Numbered from the stretch's first letter, positions 1 through 8,615 are shown. The stretch is 16,454 nt of DNA from Glaciecola sp. UBA2563 (GCA_002340325.1 DDLV01000164.1:1-16454), one strand, 5' to 3'. The notes: a model not told the origin generated them from the letters alone. Numbers and translations are program-made.

Positions 1-2552
1 CCTGGCTCAGCTTTTTCTTGGTTACCCATACATAAGTTACATCCCGGACGCTCTAAATAAAGAATGTTGTCATACTTGGTACGCGCTTCTTCTTTTGGAT
101 TGTCATCATCGAATGTGAAGCCTGCGTATTTAGTTAGAATTTCCCAATCGCCTTCTGCTTTTAGCTCGTCAACAATGTTGTAGGTTGGTGGCGCAACAAC
201 GAGCGGTGCTTTGAACGTAATAGGACCTTTTTGCTCAAGGTTACGAAGCATGCCTGCAATGATTTGCATATCGCCTTTGTGAACCATACAAGACCCGACA
301 AAGCCCAAATCAACTTGACGTCCATCGTAGTAAGAAGTAGGACGGATAACGTCATGCGTATAGCGCTTAGAAACATCTTCGTTGTTTACATCAGGGTCGG
401 CAATCATTGGCTCAACAATAGTGTCGAGGTCAACGACCAGTTCGGCGTAGTATTTTGCATTGTCATCTGGTGCTAATGCTGGTGCTTCACCAGATTTAAT
501 TTCAGCAATGCGCTTGTCTGCCAAGTCAATCAAGCCTTGAAGCATTTGCACTTCATTATCCATGCCTTTGTTAATCATGATTTGAATGCGTGATTTGGCA
601 AGCTCTAGTGAACCAATGAGCGTCTCGTCTGTGGAAATACAGATAGACGCTTTTGCTTTCATTTCTGCAGTCCAGTCAGTGAATGTGAAAGCTTGGTCTG
701 CTAATAACGTTCCAATTTGAACTTCAATGACACGTCCTTGGAATACGTTTTCACCTGCGAACTTTTTCAGCATTTGTTGCTGCGTCGCGTGCACGATGTC
801 GCGGAAATCCATGTGCGGCTGCATGTTACCTTTAAAGGTGACTTTCACTGATTCTGGGATCGGCATCGCTGCTTCACCGGTTGCCAGAGCTAACGCAACA
901 GTACCTGAGTCTGCACCAAACGCCACACCTTTTGACATCCGTGTATGTGAATCACCGCCAATGATAATTGCTCGGTCATCGATGGTTATATCATTCAGTA
1001 CCTTGTGAATAACGTCGGTCATAGAATGGTAAACGTGTTTAGGATCACGCGCCGTGATAACTCCAAATGCGTTCATGAAGGCCATTAACTTCGGCGTGTT
1101 AGCTTTTGCTTTGTTATCCCATACAGACGCTGTGTGACAGCCTGATTGGAATGCACCATCAACACTTGGTGCAATAGTAGACGCTGCCATCGCTTCGAGT
1201 TCTTGACAGGTCATTGGACCGGTCGTGTCTTGAGACCCGACAATATTCACTTTTACGCGAACGTCTGAACCCGTATGCAATGGTGTTTTTGAGGTTACAC
1301 CCACTGCATTGCGGTTGAAGATTTTTTCAACGGCAGTTAGGCCTTGTCCTTCAACAGAAATTTCTTTAGACGGCGCATAAACCACTGGCGCTTCAACGCC
1401 AAGCGTTTCCGCTGCAAATGTTTGTAGTTTCTTACCGAATACTACTGCATAAGAACCACCCGCCTTCATAAATTCGACTTTTTGCGGGGTGAAAGCAGCT
1501 GCCACATCAACAAGCTCTGTATCGCCGTTGTATAGCTTTTTCGCTTTAGTATCGATGGTCAAAACGGTACCGGTTGCAACTGAAAATGCTTCCTCTAGTA
1601 CAGGATCGCCATTTGCATCGCGCACCACTTCACCATTTTCGTCAGTCTTCTTTACCCAGTTTTTAAGGTCAAGACCAATACCGCCTGTCACACCAACAGT
1701 AGTAAGGAAAATCGGCGCAATACCGTTTGTACCTGCAACAACAGGCTTGTTATTAACAAACGGGATGTATGGAGATGTTCTTTCGCCCGCCCATAGTGCA
1801 ACGTTATTTACACCTGACATACGTGAGGAGCCTACACCCATTGTGCCTTTTTCTGCGATTAGCATAACTTTCGAGTTAGGGTGTTTTTTACCAAGCTCTA
1901 CGATCTCTTGTTGTGCTTCAGGGCTAATCATACATTGACCATGGAGCTCTCGGTCAGCTCTAGAGTGAGATTGGTTACCAGGTGACAGTAAGTCCGTGGA
2001 TATATCTCCTTCGGCGGCAATGTATGTGACAACGTCAATTTTTTCTGGAATATCATCTAGCTTCGTAAAGAATTCTGCATTGGCGTAGCTTTCTAAAATG
2101 TCTTTAGCGATAGCGTTTCCAGCTTTATATGCATCTTCTAAGCGAGAAGTATCCGCTTCGTAAAGGAAAACTTGTGATTTAAGCACTTCGCCTGCGGCGG
2201 CAGCTTGTGCATGGTCGGATAGCGCAACATCAAGAAGCACTTCAACAGAAGGGCCGCCTTTCATGTGTGAGAGTTGCTCCAGTGCGAACTCAGGAGAAAT
2301 TTCCGCAACCGTTTCCTCGCCCAATACAATGTCTTTCAAGAACGCTGCTTTAACGCCAGCCGCTGGTGTTGTTCCGGGTAGAGTGTTGTAGATAAAGAAG
2401 TCTAGAGATGCTTCGCGATGCTCATTACCAACTTCTTTAATCTGTGCAATGATTTCAGAAAGTAGGTCAGCGCTATCAATTGGTTTTGGGTTCAGGCCAA
2501 GGTCTTTTTTACGTACCTCTATTTCTTTAAGGTAATCAGAATAATAACTCAT
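1..2552 (-). CDS. acnB: Aconitate hydratase B (bifunctional aconitase / 2-methylisocitrate dehydratase), C-terminal end missing
   Basis: Interconverts citrate and isocitrate in the cytoplasmic TCA cycle; the AcnB family also hydrates 2-methylaconitate in the methylcitrate cycle. Read from the ATG at 2552-2550, the frame stays open for 850 codons to the left edge, so the 3' end is missing. The three [4Fe-4S] ligands are visible: one Cys in VGSCMVH (about residue 755) and two in PGCNLCMGNQ (about 838 and 841). In E. coli AcnB (865 residues) the corresponding cysteines are 710, 769 and 772, so this is a longer form: about 45 extra residues before the first Cys and about 24 more between the first and second. 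The start MSYYSDYLKEIEVRKKDLGL is preceded by GAGG 11 bases upstream. It is transcribed divergently from the polyamine genes. The identification is secure. Confidence 0.97.
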   Translation of the reverse strand, partial: MSYYSDYLKEIEVRKKDLGLNPKPIDSADLLSEIIAQIKEVGNEHREASLDFFIYNTLPGTTPAAGVKAAFLKDIVLGEETVAEISPEFALEQLSHMKGGPSVEVLLDVALSDHAQAAAAGEVLKSQVFLYEADTSRLEDAYKAGNAIAKDILESYANAEFFTKLDDIPEKIDVVTYIAAEGDISTDLLSPGNQSHSRADRELHGQCMISPEAQQEIVELGKKHPNSKVMLIAEKGTMGVGSSRMSGVNNVALWAGERTSPYIPFVNNKPVVAGTNGIAPIFLTTVGVTGGIGLDLKNWVKKTDENGEVVRDANGDPVLEEAFSVATGTVLTIDTKAKKLYNGDTELVDVAAAFTPQKVEFMKAGGSYAVVFGKKLQTFAAETLGVEAPVVYAPSKEISVEGQGLTAVEKIFNRNAVGVTSKTPLHTGSDVRVKVNIVGSQDTTGPMTCQELEAMAASTIAPSVDGAFQSGCHTASVWDNKAKANTPKLMAFMNAFGVITARDPKHVYHSMTDVIHKVLNDITIDDRAIIIGGDSHTRMSKGVAFGADSGTVALALATGEAAMPIPESVKVTFKGNMQPHMDFRDIVHATQQQMLKKFAGENVFQGRVIEVQIGTLLADQAFTFTDWTAEMKAKASICISTDETLIGSLELAKSRIQIMINKGMDNEVQMLQGLIDLADKRIAEIKSGEAPALAPDDNAKYYAELVVDLDTIVEPMIADPDVNNEDVSKRYTHDVIRPTSYYDGRQVDLGFVGSCMVHKGDMQIIAGMLRNLEQKGPITFKAPLVVAPPTYNIVDELKAEGDWEILTKYAGFTFDDDNPKEEARTKYDNILYLERPGCNLCMGNQEKAEP

Positions 2553-2596
2553 AGCGGTTAACGCCTCATATAAAACTATTGTTGATTGGGTAATGG

Positions 2597-2625
2597 ATTT
2601 TAAAAAAAACTTGCAGGCAGCTCAA
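2597..2625 (-). promoter_or_regulatory. Candidate sigma70 promoter of acnB
   Basis: On the minus strand, TTGAGC (2625-2620) and TAAAAT (2602-2597) are separated by exactly 17 bases, matching 4/6 and 5/6 of the sigma70 -35 and -10 consensus. Transcription would begin near 2590 and leave a leader of about 38 bases before the acnB ATG. This rests on pattern only. Confidence 0.45.
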
Positions 2626-2762
2626 TGAAAACAATGCATATGTTGCTGATAGTCGTTATTTTCCTAAAAAATGATAATAAAATCAGCTTTTTATAGATAG
2701 TATACATTAGTTGTAATGCCGAAATTGAACAAAGCATTTTTTGATGTCTTAATGTGCTATTG

Positions 2763-2775
2763 AATGATAATCATT
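2763..2775. promoter_or_regulatory. Fur-box-like operator
   Basis: AATGATAATCATT is a perfect 13-base match, itself palindromic, to the centre of the 19-base Fur consensus; the outer three bases on each side match poorly (about 14/19 overall). It overlaps or immediately follows the best plus-strand -10 candidates, as expected for iron-dependent repression of the carboxy(nor)spermidine operon. It lies about 170 bases upstream of the acnB -10, so control of acnB is less likely from this copy. Confidence 0.55.
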
Positions 2776-2916
2776 TACTTTTTGTGCTTTGGAATTTAGT
2801 ACTTTACAGTCTTGTGCAGACAGCAAAATTTGATTGCAGGCATGATAGTTTGTCGATATTCTTTCGCTCCTTTTTCTTTCGTTCCATTGTTCTCATTTTT
2901 TTTAGAAGGAAAACTC

Positions 2917-4113
2917 ATGTCTACGGTATTAATCATTGGTGCGGGCGGCGTTGGCCAAGTCGTTACAAGAAAGTGCGCGTCACTACCAGATGTTTTTAGC
3001 AAAATTGTGCTGGCCAGTCGAACGGAAGAAAAATGTAAGGCGATTGCAAGTCAGATAGACAGGACAATCGAGACTGCACAAGTCGATGCCGATAATGTGA
3101 GTGAGCTTGTTGCGCTGTTTGAAAAAGTGAAACCGTTTTTGGTCATTAACGTGGCACTGCCTTATCAGGATTTAACCATCATGGATGCTTGCCTTAAAGT
3201 CGGTGTGCATTATCTCGATACAGCAAATTATGAACCTATTGATACTGCAAAGTTTGAATATCACTGGCAGTGGGCTTATCAGGAAAAGTTTGAAAAAGCA
3301 GGGCTAATGGCGCTGCTGGGCTCCGGTTTTGATCCGGGCGCTACCAATGTATTTACAGCTTATGTTGCCAAACACTATTTTGACCATATACATACCTTGG
3401 ACATTATCGATGTCAATGGCGGCGATCATGGCTATCCTTTCGCAACGAATTTCAATCCTGAAATTAACATAAGAGAAGTAACCGCAGAGTGTCGTCATTG
3501 GCAAGATGGACGATTTGTTACGACCCCGCCGATGTCACTTTCGCAAACGTTCGAATGTCCTGAAGATGTTGGTGTATTTAACATTTATCGCATGTATCAC
3601 GAAGAGTTGGAATCACTTACAAAGCATTTCCCGACATTGCGCAAAGCACAATTTTGGATGAGCTTCGGCGATAGTTATCTCAAACACTTGGAAGTGCTTG
3701 GCAATGTTGGGATGACGGGTATCGAACCTGTTAATTATAACGGGGTTGATATTGTCCCCATTCAATTCTTAAAACACTTATTGCCAGATCCTTCCACATT
3801 GGGACCTCGTACGCATGGAAAAACCTGCATAGGCTGTGTTGTTACAGGTATTAAAAATGGAAATGCTCAACGAGTATATATCTATAATATTAAAGACCAT
3901 CAAGACTGCTACAAAGAAGTGCAATCACAAGCTGTTTCATATACGACAGGTGTGCCTGCAATGGTCGGTGCCAAAATGATGCTTGAGGGCAAATGGCTAA
4001 AACCTGGTGTGTGGAATATGGAGCAACTTGATCCAGATCCATTTATGCATGATCTAAATGTATACGGGTTACCTTGGAAAGTAGTTGAGGACCCGGACGT
4101 CAACCTTGTCTAA
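2917..4113 (+). CDS. Carboxynorspermidine / carboxyspermidine dehydrogenase (Lys1-like, saccharopine dehydrogenase fold)
   Basis: Reductively condenses L-aspartate beta-semialdehyde with a diamine (putrescine or 1,3-diaminopropane), using NADPH, to give carboxyspermidine or carboxynorspermidine. This is the first step of the S-adenosylmethionine-independent triamine route. The N-terminus has a Rossmann dinucleotide-binding motif, GAGGVG (residues about 8-13), followed by a saccharopine-dehydrogenase-type core including ALLGSGFDPGATNVF and NGGDHGYPFATNFNPE, which are typical of this subfamily. The product is 398 residues, normal for the family. I chose the ATG at 2917 because AGAAGGA sits six bases upstream and the Rossmann fold begins there; an in-frame upstream ATG would add an unlikely Phe-rich leader. 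The stop lies inside the start region of nspC, so the two are co-translated. Diamine specificity cannot be read from the sequence. Confidence 0.93.
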   Translation: MSTVLIIGAGGVGQVVTRKCASLPDVFSKIVLASRTEEKCKAIASQIDRTIETAQVDADNVSELVALFEKVKPFLVINVALPYQDLTIMDACLKVGVHYLDTANYEPIDTAKFEYHWQWAYQEKFEKAGLMALLGSGFDPGATNVFTAYVAKHYFDHIHTLDIIDVNGGDHGYPFATNFNPEINIREVTAECRHWQDGRFVTTPPMSLSQTFECPEDVGVFNIYRMYHEELESLTKHFPTLRKAQFWMSFGDSYLKHLEVLGNVGMTGIEPVNYNGVDIVPIQFLKHLLPDPSTLGPRTHGKTCIGCVVTGIKNGNAQRVYIYNIKDHQDCYKEVQSQAVSYTTGVPAMVGAKMMLEGKWLKPGVWNMEQLDPDPFMHDLNVYGLPWKVVEDPDVNLV

Positions 4114-5302
4114 CAATACTTCTTTAGAAAGTGCGGTAAAAAGCAAAAGCTTTTTATCATTTGATCCAAGTAGAGTGCCGTCTCCATGCTTCGTTGTCGA
4201 TGAAGTTGCGCTAGAGAATAACTTGAAAATTCTCAATCAAATACAGCGAGCGTCGGGTGCAAAAATCCTACTCGCTCTAAAGGCCTTTTCTATGTTTAGC
4301 TTGGCGCCACTTATCAATAAATACTTAAGTGGCGTGTGTGCAAGTGGCGTTAATGAGGCTACGTTGGGAAAAGAAGAGTTTTCTGGCGAAGTGCATACAT
4401 TTTGCGCTGCGTTTTCAAAAACTGACTTTGATGAAGTGCTTGCGCTTTCTGATCATATTGTCTTTAACTCGTTCAGTCAGTGGAACTGCTTCCAAGCTAG
4501 CGCCAAGGCATATTTAAAACACAACCCGCATTTATCTTTTGGGCTTCGTATTAATCCTATGCATTCTGAAGGCGCAACACCAATCTATGATCCTTGCGCA
4601 CCAGGCTCAAGACTGGGTATTCGTGCACAAGAATTTGAGGAGCAATCATTAGAGGGGATATCTGGGCTACATTTTCACACCCTTTGTGGGCAAGGGTTTG
4701 AACCGCTATCTCGTACATTAGATAAAATAGAACATGCATTTGGTTCGTATTTGCACAAAATGAAATGGTTGAACTTTGGCGGCGGTCACCATATTACTGA
4801 TGGGCAATATGATATTGATTCACTTATTAACACCATTATCTATTTCAAAAAAAAGTACGGATTGCAGATCTACCTTGAGCCAGGCGAAGCAATTGCTATT
4901 AACACCGGTATTCTCGTATCTGAAGTTCTCGATATAAAACAAAATCATTACGATTTGGCAATCTTAGATACATCGGCCACTTGCCACATGCCAGATACGT
5001 TGGAAATGCCCTACAAAGCTAACATCCTCCACGCATCCATAGACAACTCACTACCATACTCTTATAGGTTAGGCGGACAAACGTGTTTAGCAGGAGATGT
5101 AATGGGAGACTATTCATTCGAGAAACCGCTGAAGATAGGTACAAGACTAATGTTTGACGATATGAGTCACTATACTATGGTAAAAACCAGTACCTTCAAT
5201 GGTATACCCTTGCCATCAATTGCAATCTGGAATTCAGAAACGAATGACTTACGACTCGTTAAGCAATTCAGCTATGAAGATTTTAAATCGAGACTTTCAT
5301 AA
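4085..5302 (+). CDS. nspC: Carboxynorspermidine / carboxyspermidine decarboxylase
   Basis: A PLP-dependent, fold-III (alanine-racemase type) decarboxylase that turns carboxynorspermidine or carboxyspermidine into norspermidine or spermidine. Family landmarks in order: the PLP-lysine segment ILLALKAFS, HFHTLCGQ, the glycine-rich phosphate loop FGGGHH, LEPGEAIAINTG, a DTSATCHMPDTLEMP active-site segment, CLAGDVMGDY, and the C-terminal HYTMVKTSTFNG block. There is no ATG near the start. TTG at 4085 (GGA six bases upstream, 405 residues, 29-base overlap) and TTG at 4106 (398 residues, 8-base overlap with the upstream stop, GAGGA 14 bases upstream) are both possible. The overlap implies translational coupling to the dehydrogenase. 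No diaminobutyrate aminotransferase or decarboxylase gene (a 1,3-diaminopropane source) is present in the window, so the final product may be spermidine or norspermidine. Confidence 0.93.
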   Translation: MRTRTSTLSNNTSLESAVKSKSFLSFDPSRVPSPCFVVDEVALENNLKILNQIQRASGAKILLALKAFSMFSLAPLINKYLSGVCASGVNEATLGKEEFSGEVHTFCAAFSKTDFDEVLALSDHIVFNSFSQWNCFQASAKAYLKHNPHLSFGLRINPMHSEGATPIYDPCAPGSRLGIRAQEFEEQSLEGISGLHFHTLCGQGFEPLSRTLDKIEHAFGSYLHKMKWLNFGGGHHITDGQYDIDSLINTIIYFKKKYGLQIYLEPGEAIAINTGILVSEVLDIKQNHYDLAILDTSATCHMPDTLEMPYKANILHASIDNSLPYSYRLGGQTCLAGDVMGDYSFEKPLKIGTRLMFDDMSHYTMVKTSTFNGIPLPSIAIWNSETNDLRLVKQFSYEDFKSRLS

Positions 5303-5364
5303 ACATAACTTGACTCTATTTTGAAGAGAAGTAACCGGGATTACGAGCCACTTAAGTTAAACTA

Positions 5365-7008
5365 TCAAGATGATATGGCAGAAAAATATCGACATGTGTT
5401 TCGTCCATCTGCTTTTGCCTGATAAAGGGCTTTATCCGCTTGCTCAATGATAATGTCTTTGCGCCAGTTACTATCGAGTTTGAAGGGGAATGTGGCAACC
5501 CCTATGCTAATCGTAATTACCTTTGCAATATCACTTGCATCATGCGGGATTGCCAATGATTCAATTGCTTGACGTAGTTCTTCAGCTTTTGTTTTTGCGC
5601 CACTAGTTGACGTGTTTGGTAGAATGCAAACAAATTCTTCTCCTCCGTACCGCGCGCAAAAGTCCGTATTTCTGGAGACAATTTCATTCAATTGATTCGC
5701 CACTATTTTGAGACAGGTATCTCCCTCAGAATGGCCGTATAAGTCATTGTAATTTTTGAAAAAGTCCACATCGAGAAGCATAATCGTCATCGGCCACTCG
5801 TTTCTTCGTGCAACAGAAATTGCGTCTTGGATATGATTTTCGAATGCGCGTCGATTCGGGATCCCTGTCAATGGATCAGTAAGCGTCATTTCGAGTAACC
5901 TTTCTTCTTGTTCTCGTACTTTACCCAAATAAATCGAAAACGCATTGGCCAATGATGCAATCTCATCGTCACCGCTCATGTCGATTTTGGCATCATTATG
6001 CAGAGTAGCGGACTCCACTTGACCAGCTAGTCTTATCAAACGTGAGATGACTCGCTTAAATAAGAAGAAAATTATACCGACGCTCAAGATTAAAGCGCAG
6101 ACGCCAATAATGACCGTCGTTCTTATGTATTGATCGGTTGATGAAGATGATCGTTCTGCAGATTGGATGGTTTTATTCGTCAACAACTGAGTTTGATATT
6201 GAAGATACGAAGCAACATCGTTTATCAGATTTGCCACAAAGTTCTGTCGGCCTCTCATTCTACCGAATGCTCGTAAACGCAAGACTTTTTGTTGGATCAG
6301 CCCAGTTTCGTTAATCAATTTTGATTTGATATCAGACAGTTGGCGTTGAATAGATGCAAGGTGAGGTGTCGACGATGATTGTGCATTGATTCTTTTGTCT
6401 ATCGAATCAAACACGTTCATTAATTGTTCTTCAATTCTTCTTAATTCATGAAGTTTGTCCTGATTTTTGATTTTTACTGTCAGCAGCAAGACTTCCATGA
6501 TATCGTTTGCGTTTAATACACCTTCCTCATTGGGCTTTCTATCCAATGCCAACATTAAATCAGACATGTTTTTATAAATAATACGAAGGTTTTCATTGAT
6601 GGTTAAACCACTTTGAATTTGAGACGAAACCATGTTGTCTAATTCTTCGATTTCTTTCTTTAGCACATTTAAACGTCGAGCAAAAAATTCGTCTTCTACC
6701 ATTTGCTGACTGTAATCATTCGTTAATCGCTGTAATGTTTCATCAATATCTAGTTTTGCAAGTGTGCGGGCTGGATTTGACTGCGCTACGGAGAGCATAT
6801 TGACCCGAATGGCCAGCCGTTGAAACTGATTGTTTCTAGTGAAATCCCGTGAGATCTGGCCCAATTCATTTTCGGCGATGCTTTCAAGTACATCTCTTAC
6901 TTCATTTAGCCTGAAGGTCGCAAACACGATCACAACAGACAGAAAAATAATAATGCTTAATTGCGCTATTGCAAAAAGTATAAGAGTTTGTTGTTTTGTG
7001 CGCTTCAC
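5365..7008 (-). CDS. Membrane diguanylate cyclase with periplasmic helical sensor, HAMP and GGDEF domains
   Basis: Makes c-di-GMP from two GTP at the inner membrane. Order along the 547 residues: TM1 (about 8-30), a predominantly helical, probably periplasmic region (about 31-295), TM2 (about 297-318), a HAMP-like linker (about 319-370), then GGDEF (about 375-545). The catalytic motif is GGEEF at 455-459. The metal-binding LLDVDFFK and the TDPLTGIPNRR entry motif are intact, so it should be active. An inhibitory I-site RxxD (R446-D449) sits the usual five residues before GGEEF, suggesting product feedback. There is no EAL domain. The ATG overlaps the stop of the upstream nucleotidase-like gene as ATGA, a strong sign of translational coupling. 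It converges on nspC with 62 bases between the two stops and no clear terminator. The sensor domain family is not recognised. Confidence 0.93.
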   Translation of the reverse strand: MKRTKQQTLILFAIAQLSIIIFLSVVIVFATFRLNEVRDVLESIAENELGQISRDFTRNNQFQRLAIRVNMLSVAQSNPARTLAKLDIDETLQRLTNDYSQQMVEDEFFARRLNVLKKEIEELDNMVSSQIQSGLTINENLRIIYKNMSDLMLALDRKPNEEGVLNANDIMEVLLLTVKIKNQDKLHELRRIEEQLMNVFDSIDKRINAQSSSTPHLASIQRQLSDIKSKLINETGLIQQKVLRLRAFGRMRGRQNFVANLINDVASYLQYQTQLLTNKTIQSAERSSSSTDQYIRTTVIIGVCALILSVGIIFFLFKRVISRLIRLAGQVESATLHNDAKIDMSGDDEIASLANAFSIYLGKVREQEERLLEMTLTDPLTGIPNRRAFENHIQDAISVARRNEWPMTIMLLDVDFFKNYNDLYGHSEGDTCLKIVANQLNEIVSRNTDFCARYGGEEFVCILPNTSTSGAKTKAEELRQAIESLAIPHDASDIAKVITISIGVATFPFKLDSNWRKDIIIEQADKALYQAKADGRNTCRYFSAISS

Positions 7009-8615
7009 TGTCGACCACCGCTGGCGTGGTCTATCAGTCGACCCTCAACTCTGTTGGTTAGCCTTTTTTGCAACTGAACGTTTCGCAATACAATATCCGA
7101 TACCAGAATAGTCTCTTCCAACGTTGTTTGGCTAAGACGTTTAGCTTTGGTAAGTGCTTCAAAACCATCGCCGCCACTGGCCAAGTAATCTGTTGTCGCG
7201 ACGCTGTAGGTATTATTGGGAAGTATAGGGTCACCTTGAATGGTAACCGAAACAACGCGTTTACCAATAGGTCGGCTGCTGTCGAATTCGAGTTCTATGC
7301 CGGAAACATGAAGGAATGAGCCTTGAACCTCTTCTAAACCTGAAAGGCCATACTCAAGCGTTTCCAGTAAACCTTTACCTGAAATCTCAATCGCGCGCAA
7401 CGTCGAACGAAACGGCAGTTCTGTCGCAATTGTTCTTCTGGTTATTACTGAGCCGGCAGTATAAGTGGTATCGCCCCTGATACTACCGCCATTTACAATA
7501 CTAATTTGTGTACCCGCGAATTGCCGCATAGTGTCAGCAATAAAGTTGGCAAATCCACTTTCTTTTGTACGGACTACTTCTCGCAACGTTGAAGTGTCTG
7601 CTCCCCAACTACCAAGTTGTTCGTCAAGAATTCTATCAAGTCTGAACTTGTAGCTATTGATTTCATATTGTAAAGATGGGTCTGGTGCAAGTGTGTTGAG
7701 TTGATAAGGGTTATCATTTATCAACGTTAATTGGCCTTCACTCATTTCAAAGTCAGCAACGCGTACCATTCCAGGCACCGACAAATGAAGGATTCTGCTA
7801 TCTTTATCTATCCTTGCTTTGTCAGAATTAGGTAATCGCGTATGAGAGTTAAACGCCAAATCGATCACACCTTCATCCAACAGTGCTGTGACAAAGTCAT
7901 AAGCGACAAAATAATGCAAAATTATGATATCAGCGCCTAGTTTTCTGAGTGTTTTGGCCGTCTCATTAATCGCTTCTTTTGGTGGTGTGACATAAATATT
8001 TTGCGTTAAATATTCAATGGGCAATCGTTCATCCATGACGGAAATAAAACCGAAAGAAATATCACCTTTAGTGATTAACGCATAATTGGAAACACCATCC
8101 AAAAAATTGTGAAGCCTCGAGTCTCTGAGGTTAGAAGATACAAACGGAAAAGCTGCCTCGTACGCTCGAAGTGATAATTCGTCTTCAAAAAAACTAAAGT
8201 CCCTTTTCGCTAAACCCATCGCGTCAGGTTCGATGTTATTGAGCAAATCGACAATATGTGAACCTCGGTCTAAATTACTAAATGCACTCGGACCAATTGA
8301 ACCGCCACCAAAGAAGAAGAATGCCTGAGAGTTTGTCTTCCTAGTTGTCGAAATCAACTTCTGTAATTCCGCGTAGCGCCCCGAAACGGGGTCTGAAATG
8401 TCAGGCATGTCTCCCGCAAGGACGACGCTGAATGTGTTTTTGTTGCTATTTTCGTCGGCGTTGGCTGCGCCAACTATTGATAACACGAAATAACAAAAAA
8501 CACTTGCAAACAACGATAGATTCAGTTGTTGTTTAGCTATTTTTTTTAATAGCCAAACTGCAATTGAGTGCGCGTTTGTTTTTTGATTCTGTGTGTTCAA
8601 TATTGTTAAATTCAT
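7005..8615 (-). CDS. Exported 5'-nucleotidase-family protein with degenerate metallophosphatase site
   Basis: A 536-residue protein with the 5'-nucleotidase/UDP-sugar hydrolase layout. A long basic N-region leads to a hydrophobic signal segment (about 31-50) with an AxA-type site near ANA-DE (53/54), giving a periplasmic product. The N-terminal metallophosphatase-like domain (about 60-290) keeps the fold landmarks but not the chemistry: the usual D-x-H reads D69-M-P71, the GD motif reads GG (D replaced by G105), GNHEFD reads AKRDFS (136-141), and GHTH reads SHTR (257-260). The C-terminal 5'-nucleotidase domain (about 345-525) is well kept, with NGGSIRG (375-381) and ASGGDGF (479-485). I infer a non-catalytic ligand-binding role, perhaps as sensory partner of the coupled cyclase. 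The start at 8615 lacks a good ribosome site; AAGGA lies 20 bases upstream. Confidence 0.85.
   Translation of the reverse strand: MNLTILNTQNQKTNAHSIAVWLLKKIAKQQLNLSLFASVFCYFVLSIVGAANADENSNKNTFSVVLAGDMPDISDPVSGRYAELQKLISTTRKTNSQAFFFFGGGSIGPSAFSNLDRGSHIVDLLNNIEPDAMGLAKRDFSFFEDELSLRAYEAAFPFVSSNLRDSRLHNFLDGVSNYALITKGDISFGFISVMDERLPIEYLTQNIYVTPPKEAINETAKTLRKLGADIIILHYFVAYDFVTALLDEGVIDLAFNSHTRLPNSDKARIDKDSRILHLSVPGMVRVADFEMSEGQLTLINDNPYQLNTLAPDPSLQYEINSYKFRLDRILDEQLGSWGADTSTLREVVRTKESGFANFIADTMRQFAGTQISIVNGGSIRGDTTYTAGSVITRRTIATELPFRSTLRAIEISGKGLLETLEYGLSGLEEVQGSFLHVSGIELEFDSSRPIGKRVVSVTIQGDPILPNNTYSVATTDYLASGGDGFEALTKAKRLSQTTLEETILVSDIVLRNVQLQKRLTNRVEGRLIDHASGGRQ

Larger units (their letters stand above)
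2553..2916. other. Divergent intergenic control region between acnB and the polyamine operon
   Basis: This 364-base gene-free stretch is rich in A and T. It contains a sigma70-like promoter pointing at acnB (2597-2625) and a perfect Fur-box core (2763-2775). A weaker Fur-like half match, AATGATAAT at 2670-2678, lies about 93 bases upstream of that core. Candidate plus-strand promoter elements are TTGATG at 2741-2746 with GATAAT at 2766-2771 (19-base spacer), or TTGAAC at 2725-2730 with CTTAAT at 2748-2753 (17-base spacer). Either choice puts the Fur core over or just after the -10. The transcribed leader before the first plus-strand gene would be roughly 140 bases. I see no small gene in it. 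Confidence 0.6.

Noticed and set aside
1489..1938. 149-codon plus-strand open frame opposite acnB
   Set aside because: It lies wholly antisense to a well-conserved enzyme gene; its Ser/Thr/Pro-rich product is typical of antisense frames.
2812..2916. N-terminal extension of the carboxy(nor)spermidine dehydrogenase from an upstream in-frame ATG
   Set aside because: The extra 35 residues are Phe/Cys-rich and unlike the family, while the ATG at 2917 has a strong AGAAGGA and is followed directly by the Rossmann motif.
5303..5364. Bidirectional terminator between nspC and the diguanylate cyclase
   Set aside because: The 62-base convergent gap has no stem longer than a few bases and no adjoining T-run.
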